The notes under the pieces were generated by a model that worked only from the letters and a program-made list of their open reading frames with translations, was not told the DNA's origin and did not search any database. This document shows positions 11,328-23,420 of a stretch of 64,000 nucleotides of DNA, piece after piece. The position numbers and the translations under genes are program-made. Source of the stretch: Diphasiastrum complanatum (lineage: Eukaryota > Streptophyta > Lycopodiopsida > Lycopodiales > Lycopodiaceae); assembly GCA_029204225.1 (NCBI GenBank), contig MU831898.1, positions 33,705 through 97,704 of the forward strand. The letters run 5' to 3'. Within the stretch, counting starts at the first letter, position 1. Each line of letters begins with the position of its first letter.

Positions 11328-11968
11328 TGTTGTAACAACTTAAAGTTATTTAGTTCGAAGCCTAAGTCTAGAAGATTGGAACTTAAACTAGTCTGAATAA
11401 GTACAACTTAAGTGATTTCAGTTGTTTAGGGTCCATTGGGGGGTTTGTCCCATGGCACCAATTTAATTAAGTTAAGTCGATGTGGTCTATTTGTCCCATG
11501 GTGCCTTTTTGTAAGTGACCACCACTCCAAGTATATATAGGAGTGGAAGAGTCCATTTTGCCAAAAGAACCCCATTTGCATAATAGAGCTCTATCTTCTT
11601 CCATTGAGAGTTCTCCTCTGTGACGATTTTATAGTTGTTACACTATGTATTATAATTCCTTTCTATGAATCAAGTTAATTAGTTTTATTTTATCGTTGGG
11701 CCTTTCACAAGTAGGTTAAGCCTTTGTGAAGTTGGGTTTTAGGTTAAGCCGTTATTGAATTAGGTTACTCCGTCATTTGAGTCAGTTCCTAAGTAGAGAA
11801 ACGAGAGAAGAGCGGATCTTACCCTCAGAATACTCATCCTATGCTTAACCTGTCTTTTTAGTATCCATATCCAAGCTAGCTAGGAGAGCCTTAGTGAGGG
11901 TTAGTTGGGAGAAACCATAACCCATACTAGATGGAGCCATAGCCAGTGTGGATGCTGAAGCGCTAACA
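11328..11968 (+). repeat. LTR of a Ty3/gypsy-type element
   Basis: The sequence starts TGTTGTAACAACTTAAAG, has a TATATATAGG box near 11532 and ends GCTAACA directly before a primer-binding site. Length is about 641 bp. I find no second copy in the window, so the partner LTR is lost or outside. Confidence 0.75.
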
Positions 11969-11969
11969 T

Positions 11970-11982
11970 TGGCACCGTTGCC
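11970..11982 (+). promoter_or_regulatory. Primer-binding site TGGCACCGTTGCC
   Basis: The site lies one base after the LTR end. Plant gypsy elements commonly carry the near-identical TGGCGCCGTTGCC here. It would prime minus-strand cDNA synthesis. Confidence 0.7.
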
Positions 11983-13100
11983 ACTCTTTTTTTTGCTTTC
12001 TCTACTTTACGAACATTCTTCTTTGCTTGTTTTCTACTTTACAAAAGCCTCATTTTAGCCGATATTTTCGCACGGAAAAATCGGGCTAATATTGAAGTTT
12101 AAGTTTGCAATAAGTGAGAAAACCGGCATGTAAAACCCTAAAGTGGCTAGACACAGTTTAAAAGTAAGAAACTGACTTTTTGAAAAAACCGTCAAAAATA
12201 TTGTGGTCGATTTTTGTAAGACCGAGCCAAAAGTGCCGGTCCACCTAGAATTGGGTCCCAACCCGTCCTAAATGAGGCTAGAGCAAATATTGCGGCCTTA
12301 GAAATGGCCGGTAAATAGTTTACGGCTTTCCAAAAAAATGGCCAGTTGTAAAAAAATAGCCGGTATGACCGTGCTAAAATCCCACCATGTACTGAGTCCA
12401 TTTTTACTAATATATGATCACTCAGTGTATTTTTCAGGGAAACCGTGTTGTCATGGGAGCCCTAGTCATGAATGCAAGAAAAGTCAACCACAGAAGAAAA
12501 AATCGAGAAAGAAAAGTTTCAGGTAAAAACGGGACCAGGAAATATGGATTTAGTGTCAAGGAGTCACAGAAACCCTAATGACAAAGTTTGGGCAATTTAC
12601 GGGCAATTAACGAAATATGCGGGACAAGTGGTTACCCAACAGGCCAAAAATCCAGACAAATAAGCAATAGGCGCACGACCCTTGAAAAATCGAAGAAAGG
12701 CCAAAAACAAAGGTACCCAAAGAAAAAATGAAGGCCGCCTACTAAAAATAGGGGTTGAAAAAGGGCCTCACCCAAAATTTGGATATTAAATGCCAAAACA
12801 CCTTGGAGGCTAAAAAATTTGGGAGGTACACCCACTAGCCATTGACATTTTGGGCTTCTAGGATGTACAAAAGGGGAAACTTGAATGGCCTCCCTAGCCT
12901 TTGACAAAAATGGCATCTTGGCTAGTTTTGGAAGAGGGCCTTGAATGCACCACTCCCCCACTCTCTTATGGAGGCCACTAGGTGTACTATCAAATGGGTT
13001 GAGGACAAATGGCAAAGAGGGCTTGAAGGGTATGAAAATTGGCAAAGCCTCATTTTGAAGGGGGACACTTGGGATTTACTATAAAAGGAGGCCACTCTTT
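11983..13100. other. Internal or flanking retroelement sequence without coding capacity
   Basis: No domain is recognised. A CTATAAAAGG box at 13079-13088, followed by the GT-rich tract, looks like a promoter, perhaps of another LTR. Confidence 0.35.
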
Positions 13101-13715
13101 GTGTTAAGATATAGTTGATTGATAGTTGGATGATAGTTGGGTGAGTTAGATGATGATGTGATAGTTTGATGTGATGTTGGTTGAGAGTTTTTTAGAGTTG
13201 AAAGTTTTTGGAAGATGGGTGCTTGCTTGAGAGATCTTTGTTGATGAGTAGGTTTGACTCCTTGTAAGTTTGGTTTGATGGATGCTTAAATGTGGTTTTT
13301 GCCTTATAGTATGCTTATGCATTGGTACAAGTATTGTCTTGCATAGTTGCTTGTGGAGTGATGGATGTTTGGGGTTGAATGCTTGTTAGTGGATTGAGAG
13401 TGGATAGGTTGGGTGCTTGTGGTTTGGTTTGAGAGTTGTGTTTTTCTCTCCAATTAGTTGATTGATTGTTGGAGGCTTGATTGGGTTGATGGAGTTTTTG
13501 TTTGCACTCCTTGGGATTGAATCTATGCTTGTTGATGGAAAAAGTGGGTTGTGCTTGAACATTAGAGTAATGTGTTGAGAGAATTGCTTTTGTTGAGAGT
13601 GATTTCATGGTGAGGGTTGGTTGGTTGGTTGAAGTCCATTGTCCTACTAGTAGGCTTATATCTTGAATGAGTGGGATGGTTTGCTTGAGGGCTTGGTGTG
13701 AGTGATGGGTTGCTG
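13100..13715. other. Strand-asymmetric GT-rich tract
   Basis: The plus strand is dominated by G and T, with repeated TTGATGG, TTGGTTGAG and GTGATGG words and very few C over about 600 bp, downstream of a TATA-like box. The minus-strand ORF at 13315-13608 is a by-product of this composition. Confidence 0.6.
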
Positions 13716-15361
13716 ATTTTTTTAGCCATTGTATCTTTCTGGCCTGTTTTTTTTTACAGACTTTCGGTTCAGTTTTCTCTCAACTGAACCGTTAACATTT
13801 CAATCGCACCTTCATATTTCAAAAGCTTTCATTTTCTTCATTTTCTCTTTTTACACCAATTCGATCGGACATGCGTAAAGTGGAGAAAACTGCGTCAACA
13901 TGCCTGGCTCTGATTTTTGCTACAAGATTCATGACTAGAGTTTCCACGAATCGGCTACCTAATTGCGCATTGAGGTATTTTGTGATTTTTCAAAGTCTAT
14001 TTGTACCAATAAACATAAAGTAGTATGTTTTGTCATGAACATGTTATGGTGTGTGATAGTAGGGTTTTTCCACATTTCCAACTAAATCGTTATAAGCGTT
14101 TTTTGTTGGGAAGCAAGTAAGTTTCATGAAGTTCTGGTTGTAAGTTTTTTTTAAATTAAATTGGAATGCAATGTGAGGTTATTGCTAGTCAGCTACATGT
14201 GAATAAGGTTTTTATAAAGCTTTTTTGTGAAGCAAGCAAGGTTTTATAGACCGCTTACATTTGTTTAGTAACAAGGTCTATAAATTTGAGTTCGGATGCG
14301 TTTGCATTTTGTGGTTACGCTCGTTCAACTGAGTGAATAACGGGCCGATTGTGCACTGTAGTGAATCGTACTAAAAATTTTAGAACCAAAATGGTAGTAT
14401 GCTGGTGTGTAGTGTTTCAAGAACCATGCACTCCAAAGATTCCGTACTTGTTATTGTTTTGACATGATGAAATTGTTTGTGATTTTGGCCGGATAGGGAG
14501 TAGCTATTGAGGTTTTCCATTTACTCCATGCGTCATCTAGGGTATCAGTATTTATGCCGTAATTGCTATTTTTAAATGATTTGAACTAGACTGACAATGG
14601 AATTGTTTTCCGTTAGGAAAGAGGGGACAATCGGTTCATGAGTTGAATTGTACATGCCATGGAATCGCTTCTTCATTTTAAAGTTAAAACAATGTTCTAC
14701 TAGTAGATCATATATTGCGAGTAGTGGAGCCTGGTTTTCCTTCATAGTAACTGCATGTGTTGTTGGCCGGTCTATAAACTAGTTGACATGCGGCATGATT
14801 GATAAATTGTGGAAATCGTCAAATTGGAATTGTTTGTTTTCCATTATGAAGCGTATTAATTGGACCTGAACTCTGTGAAACACTAGAGCGGGCCGTCCAC
14901 CATCCGCGGTTGAAATACACTGGCTTAGTTAAGCGTCACACTAGTCACACCCACCGTTGGTACTGTCTAGCGAAATACCTAGACCCGACGGTCGGCGAAA
15001 ATACCGCCGCTTAGCAAACAAAGCGGTGCGTATAACTTGCACCCCACGAGCACATCATAAACAGTAAATCGGTTTCCAGCCCATGTAAGATCTTTACTAA
15101 TTGTAAGCCGAATTCAATGGGGAAAGAGACATTAGCGAATTAGCGATCAAAAGTTTTTATCATAATTCTAGAAAGCTAGTGAATCATTGCACCAAAAGTA
15201 TTAGCACCCCCTCCTTGCAACCGTATCTCTGAGAGCCTGGAAAACTCTCATCGGTTGAGGAGCAAGGGGCAATAGAGAGGGCCATCAGGGTTGGAAGTGG
15301 CAAATCCTCTGTTGCTCATGTAGGGCCGAACCGCCATTAGAGGTGGGACCCCTTGACCCTT
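13716..15361. other. Non-coding stretch
   Basis: No ORF with a known motif. A GC-richer patch at 14880-15060 stands out from its AT-rich surroundings, but I cannot assign it. Confidence 0.35.
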
Positions 15362-15920
15362 TTAGAACGTTTTGGCGACCAAACCCCCGTAAAAAATGGC
15401 CTTAACACTCATCGAGGGTTTAGGATTTTTTAGAGACGGCTCCTTGAGATCCGTAGAAATTTGGGTGAATGACAACTCGTTCAGTTCACTGATCCGACTA
15501 AGAACATCTGCAACTTGATTAGAGCTGCCTCTCATGTAATGGATTTCATGATCGAATTCTTGCATCAATTTAGCCCATCGAGCTTTTCTCCCCCAAAGAT
15601 CATGTTGATTACAAAAATACTTAAGAGGCTGGTGATCGGTATACATTATAAACTTACTACCATACAATTAGTGTCTCCAGGTTTTAAGTGCATGGATTAC
15701 AACAAACAATTCCTTTTCCTGCGTAGTATAACACAACTAAGGACCAGTGAATTTTTTGCTCTCAAACGCTAGTGGCCTATCCATTTGTAAGTCCGTTCTC
15801 ACGATGTAAGGTAAAATCTAGATTTGCAATTTGTAACATGGGAGTTGAAACAATCATTGTTTTAAGTTTCTCAAAACATTGATTCAATTCTTCGTTCCAA
15901 ACAATAGGCGGAATAGGTTG
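15362..15920 (-). pseudogene. Ty3/gypsy reverse-transcriptase end and RNase H remnant
   Basis: Read right to left: CFEKLKTMIVSTPMLQIAN (RT thumb), RPLAFESKKFTGP, QEKELFVVIHALKTWRH, then FIMYTDHQPLKYF, RKARWAKLMQEFDHEIHYM and RGSSNQVADVLSR, the classic RNase H run of plant gypsy elements. Two in-frame stops (after FTGP and after KTWRH) and one frameshift (near 15782) disable it. The orientation is opposite to the integrase that starts only about 400 bp to the right. Confidence 0.85.
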
Positions 15921-16302
15921 ATTCCTCTTTTCCTATCTTTTCGTCTCCATCGTCATTGCTGAATACACAAATGGTATTCAATATATATACATAATATTTC
16001 AGGTGTGTTGATGAAGAAAGTACATGGTGGATCTGCTGCCTGTAGGAGATCATGGGTGGCTGCAATCGTTGTCCAGTCTGTCAGCGCAGAGATGAGCGTG
16101 AAAAGGATGCGACATCAGCCTTTGCTGAGGTGAACGTTGGTTGTCACCTGAACACGTGTAAAAAAACAGTGTCATGATTCTTTCGTCTTTTCTTTGCCTA
16201 TGAGAATTTGTATGTTATTATGCAGATTGCACGACAATGCGAGTAAATATGCAACATGAATGGAGGCAGATTAAAATGGGATTTAGGTGAGTAGAGAAAA
16301 TA

Positions 16303-17199
16303 AATCCAACAAACTTTGTCGGTCCAATCAAACCTGTGACTCGACATACGAAATGTTGTTATATTCTTGTTGCAACGGATTATGCTACAAAGAACGTCGA
16401 AGCAGAAGCGACGAAACGAAACGATGCAAAAATTGTCGCGACGTTCTTATTCAAAACCATAATCACAAGATATGGTTGTCCTCTTGAACTAGTAAGTGAC
16501 CGTGGTACACATTTTCTAAATGACACAATAGGGCTGCTAACAACATATTTTCTGATTAAACACAGAAAGACAACCCCTTATAATCCAAACGCAAACGGGT
16601 TGACTGAGAGAACTAATGGAATATTATGTAAGATCCTGAACAAGATTACTATTGCACATGCGACGGATTGGGATCAAAAATTACCATCAGTTCTCTGGGC
16701 TTATCGTAATACAAGAAAAGATCACGACGAAGCAAACACCATATTTCCTTATGATATGCATCCTATTTTGCCTATTGAATTTGAGGTGACAACTTTTCGT
16801 ATTCAAGCTCAACGAACAAATGTAGAAAGTATTAACGAAAGGTTGACCACTATTGAAGAACTATCCGAAGCTCGTGCAAATTCACAAAAATTAACGGAGG
16901 AAATCCAAGAACAACGGGAAAAAAAGTATGATAGTTGTATCAGAAAATGTTATCTTAAAGCTGATGACTTTGCGCTGACCTATGATAGTCAACATCGAAA
17001 GTTCCCTAAAAAACTTCATATGAGATGGCTCGGACCTTACAAAGTTATAGAGGTGTTTGAGAATGGTTCTGTACAACTCCAATCACTTGAAGGCAAACTA
17101 TTACCGACACGAATTAATGGGTCCAAAAGAAATATTATCTTTGACCAGAAAGTTTTCTTCTCTAGGATTTTTCTGGAATTGTTCACAACTTTTGTATGA
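16303..17199 (+). CDS. Ty3/gypsy (Tat/Athila-like) integrase fragment
   Basis: An open frame of about 298 codons begins NFVGPIKPVTRH and runs through the integrase core. With the GTG at 16336 as residue 1, the catalytic triad reads D15 (VATDYATK), D55 (VSDRGTHF) and E91 (NGLTERTNG), spacing D-39-D-35-E, as expected for an active-site triad. It continues with MRWLGPYKV and ENGSVQLQSLEGKLLPTR, the integrase tail typical of the Tat/Athila lineage. Just upstream (16050-16110) CNRCPVCQRRDE recalls the zinc-binding region. The fragment has no own start or promoter and would be part of a polyprotein. Its intact frame is notable beside the broken RNase H next door. Confidence 0.85.
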   Translation, partial: NPTNFVGPIKPVTRHTKCCYILVATDYATKNVEAEATKRNDAKIVATFLFKTIITRYGCPLELVSDRGTHFLNDTIGLLTTYFLIKHRKTTPYNPNANGLTERTNGILCKILNKITIAHATDWDQKLPSVLWAYRNTRKDHDEANTIFPYDMHPILPIEFEVTTFRIQAQRTNVESINERLTTIEELSEARANSQKLTEEIQEQREKKYDSCIRKCYLKADDFALTYDSQHRKFPKKLHMRWLGPYKVIEVFENGSVQLQSLEGKLLPTRINGSKRNIIFDQKVFFSRIFLELFTTFV

Positions 17200-17560
17200 C
17201 TTTCTAGAATTTTTTGCGAATGTATGACTTTTTTGAAATCTTTTTGAGAATATTTCTAGACGCCTTCCAATATTTTTCCAGAAATTTTCGAGAATTTTTT
17301 TAGACCACTTTCAAAATCTCTCAAGACATTTTCAAAGTGCTTTTCAAGAATTTTTTGCAACACCCATTTTTTAATAAAAACGTGTTTTAATTTTCGCGGA
17401 TCGTTTTCGAGAATTTTTCTAGAATCTTTTTAGTATCTTTCTCCAATTTTTCGAGAAATTTTCTAGTATCTTTTTAGGATCTTGCGAGAAGGTTTTGCAG
17501 AACTTTCTAGAATATTTCTAGCATATTTTTGAGAATATTTCGAAAATCTCTTGACCTACT
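17200..17560 (+). repeat. Degenerate array of TTTCTAGAATnTTT / TTTCGAGAATTTTT units
   Basis: After the integrase stop, roughly 360 bp consist of loosely periodic, T-rich words: TTTCTAGAA, TTTTCGAGAAT, TTTTTGAGAATATTTC and AATCTTTTTAGTATC. At least ten occurrences are imperfect. It may be an element-specific 3' spacer. Confidence 0.6.
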
Positions 17561-17940
17561 TTTTGTATTCATCCATTAAAGATGATGGCCACGTGGTCAT
17601 CTTCTTCACACGTGTGTATGCCTACACATCAAAATAGATGTTGTTTTTATTCATTTGTTTTTCACAAACGGTCTTTACCGTCATTAAGACTGATCTGTCA
17701 AATCATATTTTGAGACTATGAGCCATGCACACCCTTAATAATGGAAATGATAGATGTCTTGTCACCATGACACGTCAACATCCTCTCCACACCACCACTG
17801 CATATCATAGTCATTTTCTATTTTCCTCCTCACACTTTCTTCTTGCGTTTTTATGCTTTCTTGCGCTCACTCTCTTTGCGATCAAAGTGATCTCTTACGA
17901 CCTAATGTGATCTGTGGAGCTGTCATCAATTATTCGACGC

Positions 17941-19269
17941 AATGGCTTCTCGATCGAGCTCTAGCTCTTCAATTACTTGGAAAGCATGCGCAAGAATTTG
18001 CCTGGCATCAATCTAGTCCTTTTTGGATCAATGCAGACTGGGTAATTTGAAAGTGGACCCTTCAATCATCCTTTCTAACGTCAATACTGAATTCATGAAT
18101 TCCATCCACGCAGTATTTGAGGTGGATTTCAAAGTACATGTGCGAGGGAATTTTTATACTATTTATGAAGAAGTGTTATGCACAGCTCTAGGATTACCAT
18201 TGGATGGTAAAATTGTTTCTACAAATAGAGATTCAGTGGATGAAGCTGCCCACTTTTTAAGCAATTGCTTTGTACCCACGAAGGGGTATAAAATCTCCAC
18301 GATCAAGGATACCACCTTCAGCTGTTTTGTAAATACTCCAATCAAGCTATATTTTTGACAGATGCGGATGCAACCATTTCAATGCAAATTTTTGGGTATC
18401 TATTGGATGTGCTAGCCGGAAATCTTGTATGCTTTGGTATCATCGCACACAAGGCTTTGTTGAGGTGGATCAAACACCAAAAGTTTTCTGGAGTGGGAGT
18501 GCATGTTTTGCGATTGTGTGATCATTTTGAAGTCCTGACTGATCAAGAGAAAACCATGTTGATGGGAAGGATGTTGCGTCCAACACCAATTGACCTTTCC
18601 AGCCTCCTGACCATTCCTACCACAGTCACTCCAGCAGCTATTGAGCCAGTAATCGAAGTAGCAGCTATAACTGCTATGGAGATAGATGTTGTACCTTCTC
18701 AGACAGATGCAGTTGCTACCACCACCATGGATACAGATGGAGCTATTGCTGCAGAACCATCAAAGCCAGTCTCTGCTTCAACCTCACAGAAGCAGATGAA
18801 GAGTCCAAGCACCTCGGATGGAGATGCAACTCAGTCCGACACTTCAGACATGGCTCGAGCAGCAGCAGTAGGTGACACTAGGGCAGCTGCTAAAGATGAT
18901 GATGAACCTGACCACCAGCCCCAGTGGTTCTGCACCATGATAGAGAAAGCCAAGAATCTACTGGTTGATATTTATGAATTTGATCGCCACAATCAGAAAA
19001 ACATTTTGGACTTGATAAAAGCAAAGCGGAAATATCAAGTCTCTCTCAAAGAGTCTTACGAGAAGATCGACCCGCTCGAATCAGATAACAATCAATTGAT
19101 TGAACGAAATTGTTCTTTCAAAACACAGCTTCAGACTCTAATCAATGAAGCTGATTCTTTGAGGCAGATCAATAAGACGATTGAGGCCAAGTATGTCAAT
19201 TATCAGACTAATATTAATTATTTAAGGCAACAATTGCTGGATTCCAATAAGCATAATGTCGCCTTCTAG
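17941..19269 (+). pseudogene. Extra ORF of a Tat/Ogre-like element (putative plant transposon protein), broken
   Basis: The start at 17941 opens MASRSSSSSSITWKA, followed by a TAG near 18013. The frame then continues to a frameshift at about 18355 and on to 19269. The N-terminal half (YTIYEEVLCTALGLPLDGK, then VCFGIIAHKALLRWIK) fits the domain Pfam calls putative plant transposon protein. The second half has an Ala/Thr/Ser-rich acidic linker and a C-terminal predicted coiled coil (LIERNCSFKTQLQTLINEAD, then YLRQQLLDSNK). This ORF type occurs in Tat/Athila gypsy elements besides gag-pol; its function is unknown. It lies downstream of and parallel to the integrase, suggesting the same element. 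The domain call is from memory and moderate. Confidence 0.6.
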
Positions 19270-19839
19270 AAACATTTGCAGGAGGACTGAACAACAAGAA
19301 TAAAGACAGGAGCTGCGCTTGCTCTTTGCAGCAATGTAGGCTCTATCACAATCGACCTTCCAAAAATGAACCAGCTCCAAGGCCAGATGCTCAAAAGAGA
19401 AGTGAATGTTGAGAGGTATTCTCCCTTATCTCTGTTCTCCGCACTATTGAGTGTGAGTGATTCTGAGTCTACTAGCAATCTCTACCGCATTACATGAATT
19501 ACTCTCTGATCAGACAGACTCTCTAGCGCATTACATAAGTTTGCTGTGTATCCATAAATATGCTCTAAGGGACTGTCTTAAAGTCATCTTATTCGTCTGT
19601 TGCGAATACTTTCTTTTCGGCACTCGAATAACGTCTACATTTGGTACAGTCTAGCATGATCATTGAATAAAACTGTATGTATACATTTGAGATGACAGTC
19701 CCTGTCTGAAGAATTGAGTCTTTGATCTGTGTTCTCGCTTGTAACTGACATAAATTTCTAACGTGCTCTGAAACTATTCATGCTCTTTAACCATAACCTT
19801 GGACTTAAGTTGTTGAGGACTTTTGTCTAGAAACGAACA
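19270..19839. other. Non-coding spacer after the Tat-type ORF
   Basis: Two short opposing ORFs have no motif. Sequence similarity to 59300 onwards fades here, so this is the approximate edge of the inverted pair. Confidence 0.35.
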
Positions 19840-22230
19840 GTTCGTGAATGCGATTAATTAATTGTCTATAGTATAACACCACATTTAGATCCGTACCCAA
19901 ATCATTCATAAGATAATCCATAAATCCTCCACACAAAGATTTGTTAACTCTGCAAGTATCTGTCAAAACAATACTTGATCATATGCTTATGTTCGCTGAC
20001 TAGGTTAAGTGCACCAGATAACCTAGTAACTAGGAATACACAGTAGACTCATACACAATTAATCGTGCACATATGTGAATAATCTCACTATGTCCCAGTA
20101 CATAAACACATTTTTATCTGGCAAATTCCTCCAGAATCCACATATGTTACTCACATATCTCACTGAGATCTTGTAACTCAGCTACAAAATAATTTCTATT
20201 TCTCATGAGTAAATAACATATCCAAAAAATCTCTAAGATGAATAACATTCACTCTCAACAGTTTTCCAATCCATCTTACCTCTAATTACATAATTTCTTC
20301 CACTCAATCAACCCCTCTCTGTTCCTAGTACTCAAACTAAGATTAGGTTGATCCCAATACAGAACTCTCAGACTTAAATTCTGATCAAACTTACTTCTAT
20401 TCCAATCAAAATGGAATTACTAACCTTTGACCTTTCATTGTACTACTTATAGATAATGATTCAAAAATCCAAACCTGTTCTAGTTCCAGATTGTCCACAC
20501 AATCCCTAGAGAATTTCTCTTATTCGAAAAGTTCCAATTAGGTATCTTACTCTGAATCTATCCGAAATTACTTTCAGACCAAAGCTCATTTTTATACCAC
20601 AACTGGTTCTCTTCCGAAAACTATGCAACCCACAGATTCCCAAAAAGAATTTTATCCCACCACTTCACCTCTCCTTTTAGAGAAATTATAACTCAATAAA
20701 AGCTACCTGGAGATGATATATGAAAATATCCAAATCCAAGAAAAGTCAGTAATAAGTGATTCCACTAAAAGATTCACTCTATTACAAACATGACTTTTCC
20801 TTCAAATACTTTCAACTTGAGTGACAGAAACTACCATTTTATCAAAATCCATTTATGCAAAAAGAGATATTTTAGATTAAGAAATTGAAACACTTTAACC
20901 TTAGAATTTATTTAAATTCCAAGTCTATTCACACAAGTAGTCACTTATATGACATAACAGTCTTTCAGAAGAATAACTTCATGTTGGAAAGAATCATATA
21001 AACCAGTCTGATATCTATATTTGAGAGATTACTAAGAAGTAAAGGATTAATTAAGAAAGCGAGAAATAGATTTGAGGGCCTCTGATTTTGTAAATAATGA
21101 GATACCACATTGGGATCTAGATTAAACCTCAAAATTTTCCAAAATACCCCACATTTGATCAAACGATTTTTATTTTTTTCCATATCGCGACTAGGTACTA
21201 GAACGCACCATTGATCATCAGATCTTTACAGTCCTAGAATTTCCTTTCCAAAATTACTGATGTCCCATACCATCAACTTTTCCTTCCAGAAAACCCTTAA
21301 TCGCCTTATCTGATATTTTAGAGATCCATTGATCATCTAGTTGTCCTATAATCCATATAAGATATTATCTCCTGTTCCCAAACACTGGAGAATCCATTTA
21401 TTTGAATGACTAGTCATGCCAATCAGATGGATATCACAAATCCACACCTGATCTTGTGCTCTAAACAGAAGATTTAACATGGTTCAATATTACATTATGA
21501 TCCTTCCAGTTTAATGATAAGCTTCGAATCCCCATGGATCCAAGAGCATTAACTCTAGGGACAAGCTTCTATCAATTAACAGATCCAATGCAATCCATGT
21601 ATTAAAATCTACTTCTAACATCACAATTGACATCCAAAACTGCGGATACCTCAATGGTCACAAGATAATTCTATCCAAGAAATTAATAATTGGTATTAAG
21701 CAATTATATACTGAGATTACCAAAATCCTAATTGCGAAATACATTTCTCGATCACACTTACCACTGATGTTTACTCCTCTTCTCTCAGAATTTTCAGTTT
21801 CCTGAAAATCTATTTCAACATTTCTAACCTATACTTGGGCTAAATAACTGATATACAAAAAAATCTTCTACTAATATATAAATACTACTAGTCTGTTCTT
21901 TTGAATATAATTCAATATAGGATTTAACTGGAAATGAAATTAGTTTTTTTTATTACGCATTTTTCCAATAAAATTGGACTGTTCTCCCTTTTCACTACTG
22001 GCTTAAGAATTACTTCGTTAAATGTATGTAATTAATGGAAAATAAAATTTTGATTCGGGTACCTTTCACACTGTATTCACTCCAAATAATATTGTTGAAT
22101 AAAGAATTACCTCCAAATACTTTGAATTTTCCACTATTACTTATTTAACAAGCATCTCAAAACTTTGGTTTGTTCTCTTTTAATGACCAAATTCATCAAA
22201 ACCATAACAACCAACTGATCGGTGTTCCAC
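19840..22230 (-). repeat. Member 1 of a long inverted repeat pair (partner 57050-59310)
   Basis: Reading this segment on the minus strand gives clear colinear similarity to 57050-59310 on the plus strand. Examples: ATTTTGGAAAATTTTGAG...TATCTCATTATTTACAAAAT; TTTTCGAATAAGAGAAA...GGGATTGTGT; GTAACATATGTGGATT; ACTTAACCTAGTC. By eye identity is about 75-85%. No ORF is shared, so it is a non-coding repeat, perhaps the spacer of a large retroelement. Confidence 0.8.
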
Positions 22231-22994
22231 TGATTTGAAAGGAAAAACCCAAAAAAACACAATTTAACTCCATTTACGGGGAGTACCAATACTCCAGAAT
22301 TAATTGGTTTAAATAGCATCATACCAAGGAATCGAATTCCTGAACTGGGTATATGCCTGAGAACCATACCATTCTCCCCTTTCCGTCAAGATCGATTTAA
22401 AAAACTTCGTTCTAGCTACCAATTTTATAGCTTGACCAAAGATCCAACGGTATTAAAGTTCCACAATATTTGGGCTTACATTACTGAAAGCCAAATGCCA
22501 AGTTGATAAGAGCTTAAAACATGCATATTGTTCATGGAAGAAAATCCAATTACTTCTAACCAAAAAACGGGAACCAAGGTTTGAAAATCTTGACATCCAG
22601 ACACCATGAAATCGAAATTTCACTACTAGGTGCTAGTAACCTAAATTTCGTGAGTTGATTTAGCAATTCCATTTTCAAACCAACTTTGAAATTACCAATC
22701 GTCAAAAATTTCACAACCCTTTATTGTCCGACATGTAATAAGCATTGATGCACATAGATAGCAATTCATTAAGTTACAATTCTACCATGCAACGATTCAA
22801 CCTTAACACCAAAAACACATGCATGCCAAAAGTCCTTAAGTATTAAGAACTTGGTATATGCAATCATGCAAAAAAAACAATGCACACAAAGAGGTCACCA
22901 GACCCTCAAAAAGTCTAAAAGAGGGGAAGGCCAAATATTGTTTTTTTATTTTGATATTTTTCTTTATCCTACATGGCATTCCTGAAAGGGTCTT
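22231..22994. other. AT-rich stretch, nothing recognised
   Basis: No conserved motif seen. It may include the outer edge of the inverted repeat family. Confidence 0.3.
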
Positions 22995-23240
22995 TTTTAT
23001 ATTGAGAATTCCTCTAATGAGTGGAAAAGATGGCCAATTTATGGCCACAATCGGTGGGGAATTCAATCTCCCAAAGGCTCCATGGATCTTCTCACGGAGA
23101 GAAGAGATGATTGTAAAGAAGGCAATAGCCTTGTTTTGAACTCCGACAGAACACATTGCGATGTCTAAAGGGTGCCTTCACAAGGGACAACAAGCTGAGT
23201 GGACCAAAGTCTCATTGTGCATATATGTATCTCAATGACC
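22995..23240 (+). pseudogene. CACTA (En/Spm) Tnp2-type transposase fragment
   Basis: One frame gives LPKAPWIFSRREEMIVKKA and, after a frameshift between about 23140 and 23156, another gives RCLKGAFTRDNKLSGPKSH. Plant Tnp2 proteins have the consecutive blocks LPKAPWxLT...E and a later LSGLKSHDCH, so the order and wording fit. His follows KS but the expected Asp-Cys-His is degraded. Only about 80 residues survive; similarity stops near 23240. Confidence 0.6.
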
Positions 23241-23363
23241 AAATTGTTTTTGTGCATGCAGTTTGTGCTTCCCTTTCACATATGTTTGTTAGGATATTCA
23301 GCTACATCATTTTCTCACAATTCTTCCTCTTGAGCCTTTTTTCCTTCTGTTATTTCCTCTACT

Positions 23364-23366
<3 letters not shown>

Positions 23367-23418
<52 letters not shown>
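23367..23418. repeat. (CT)n microsatellite, 52 bp
   Basis: Uninterrupted TC dinucleotide repeat. The serine-leucine ORF across it is an artefact of the repeat. Confidence 0.95.

Positions 23419-23420
<2 letters not shown>

Noticed and set aside
17585-17620. G-box promoter (GCCACGTGG and ACACGTGT) for the 17941 ORF
   Set aside because: Two CACGTG-like words are suggestive but no TATA box at a sensible distance could be confirmed.
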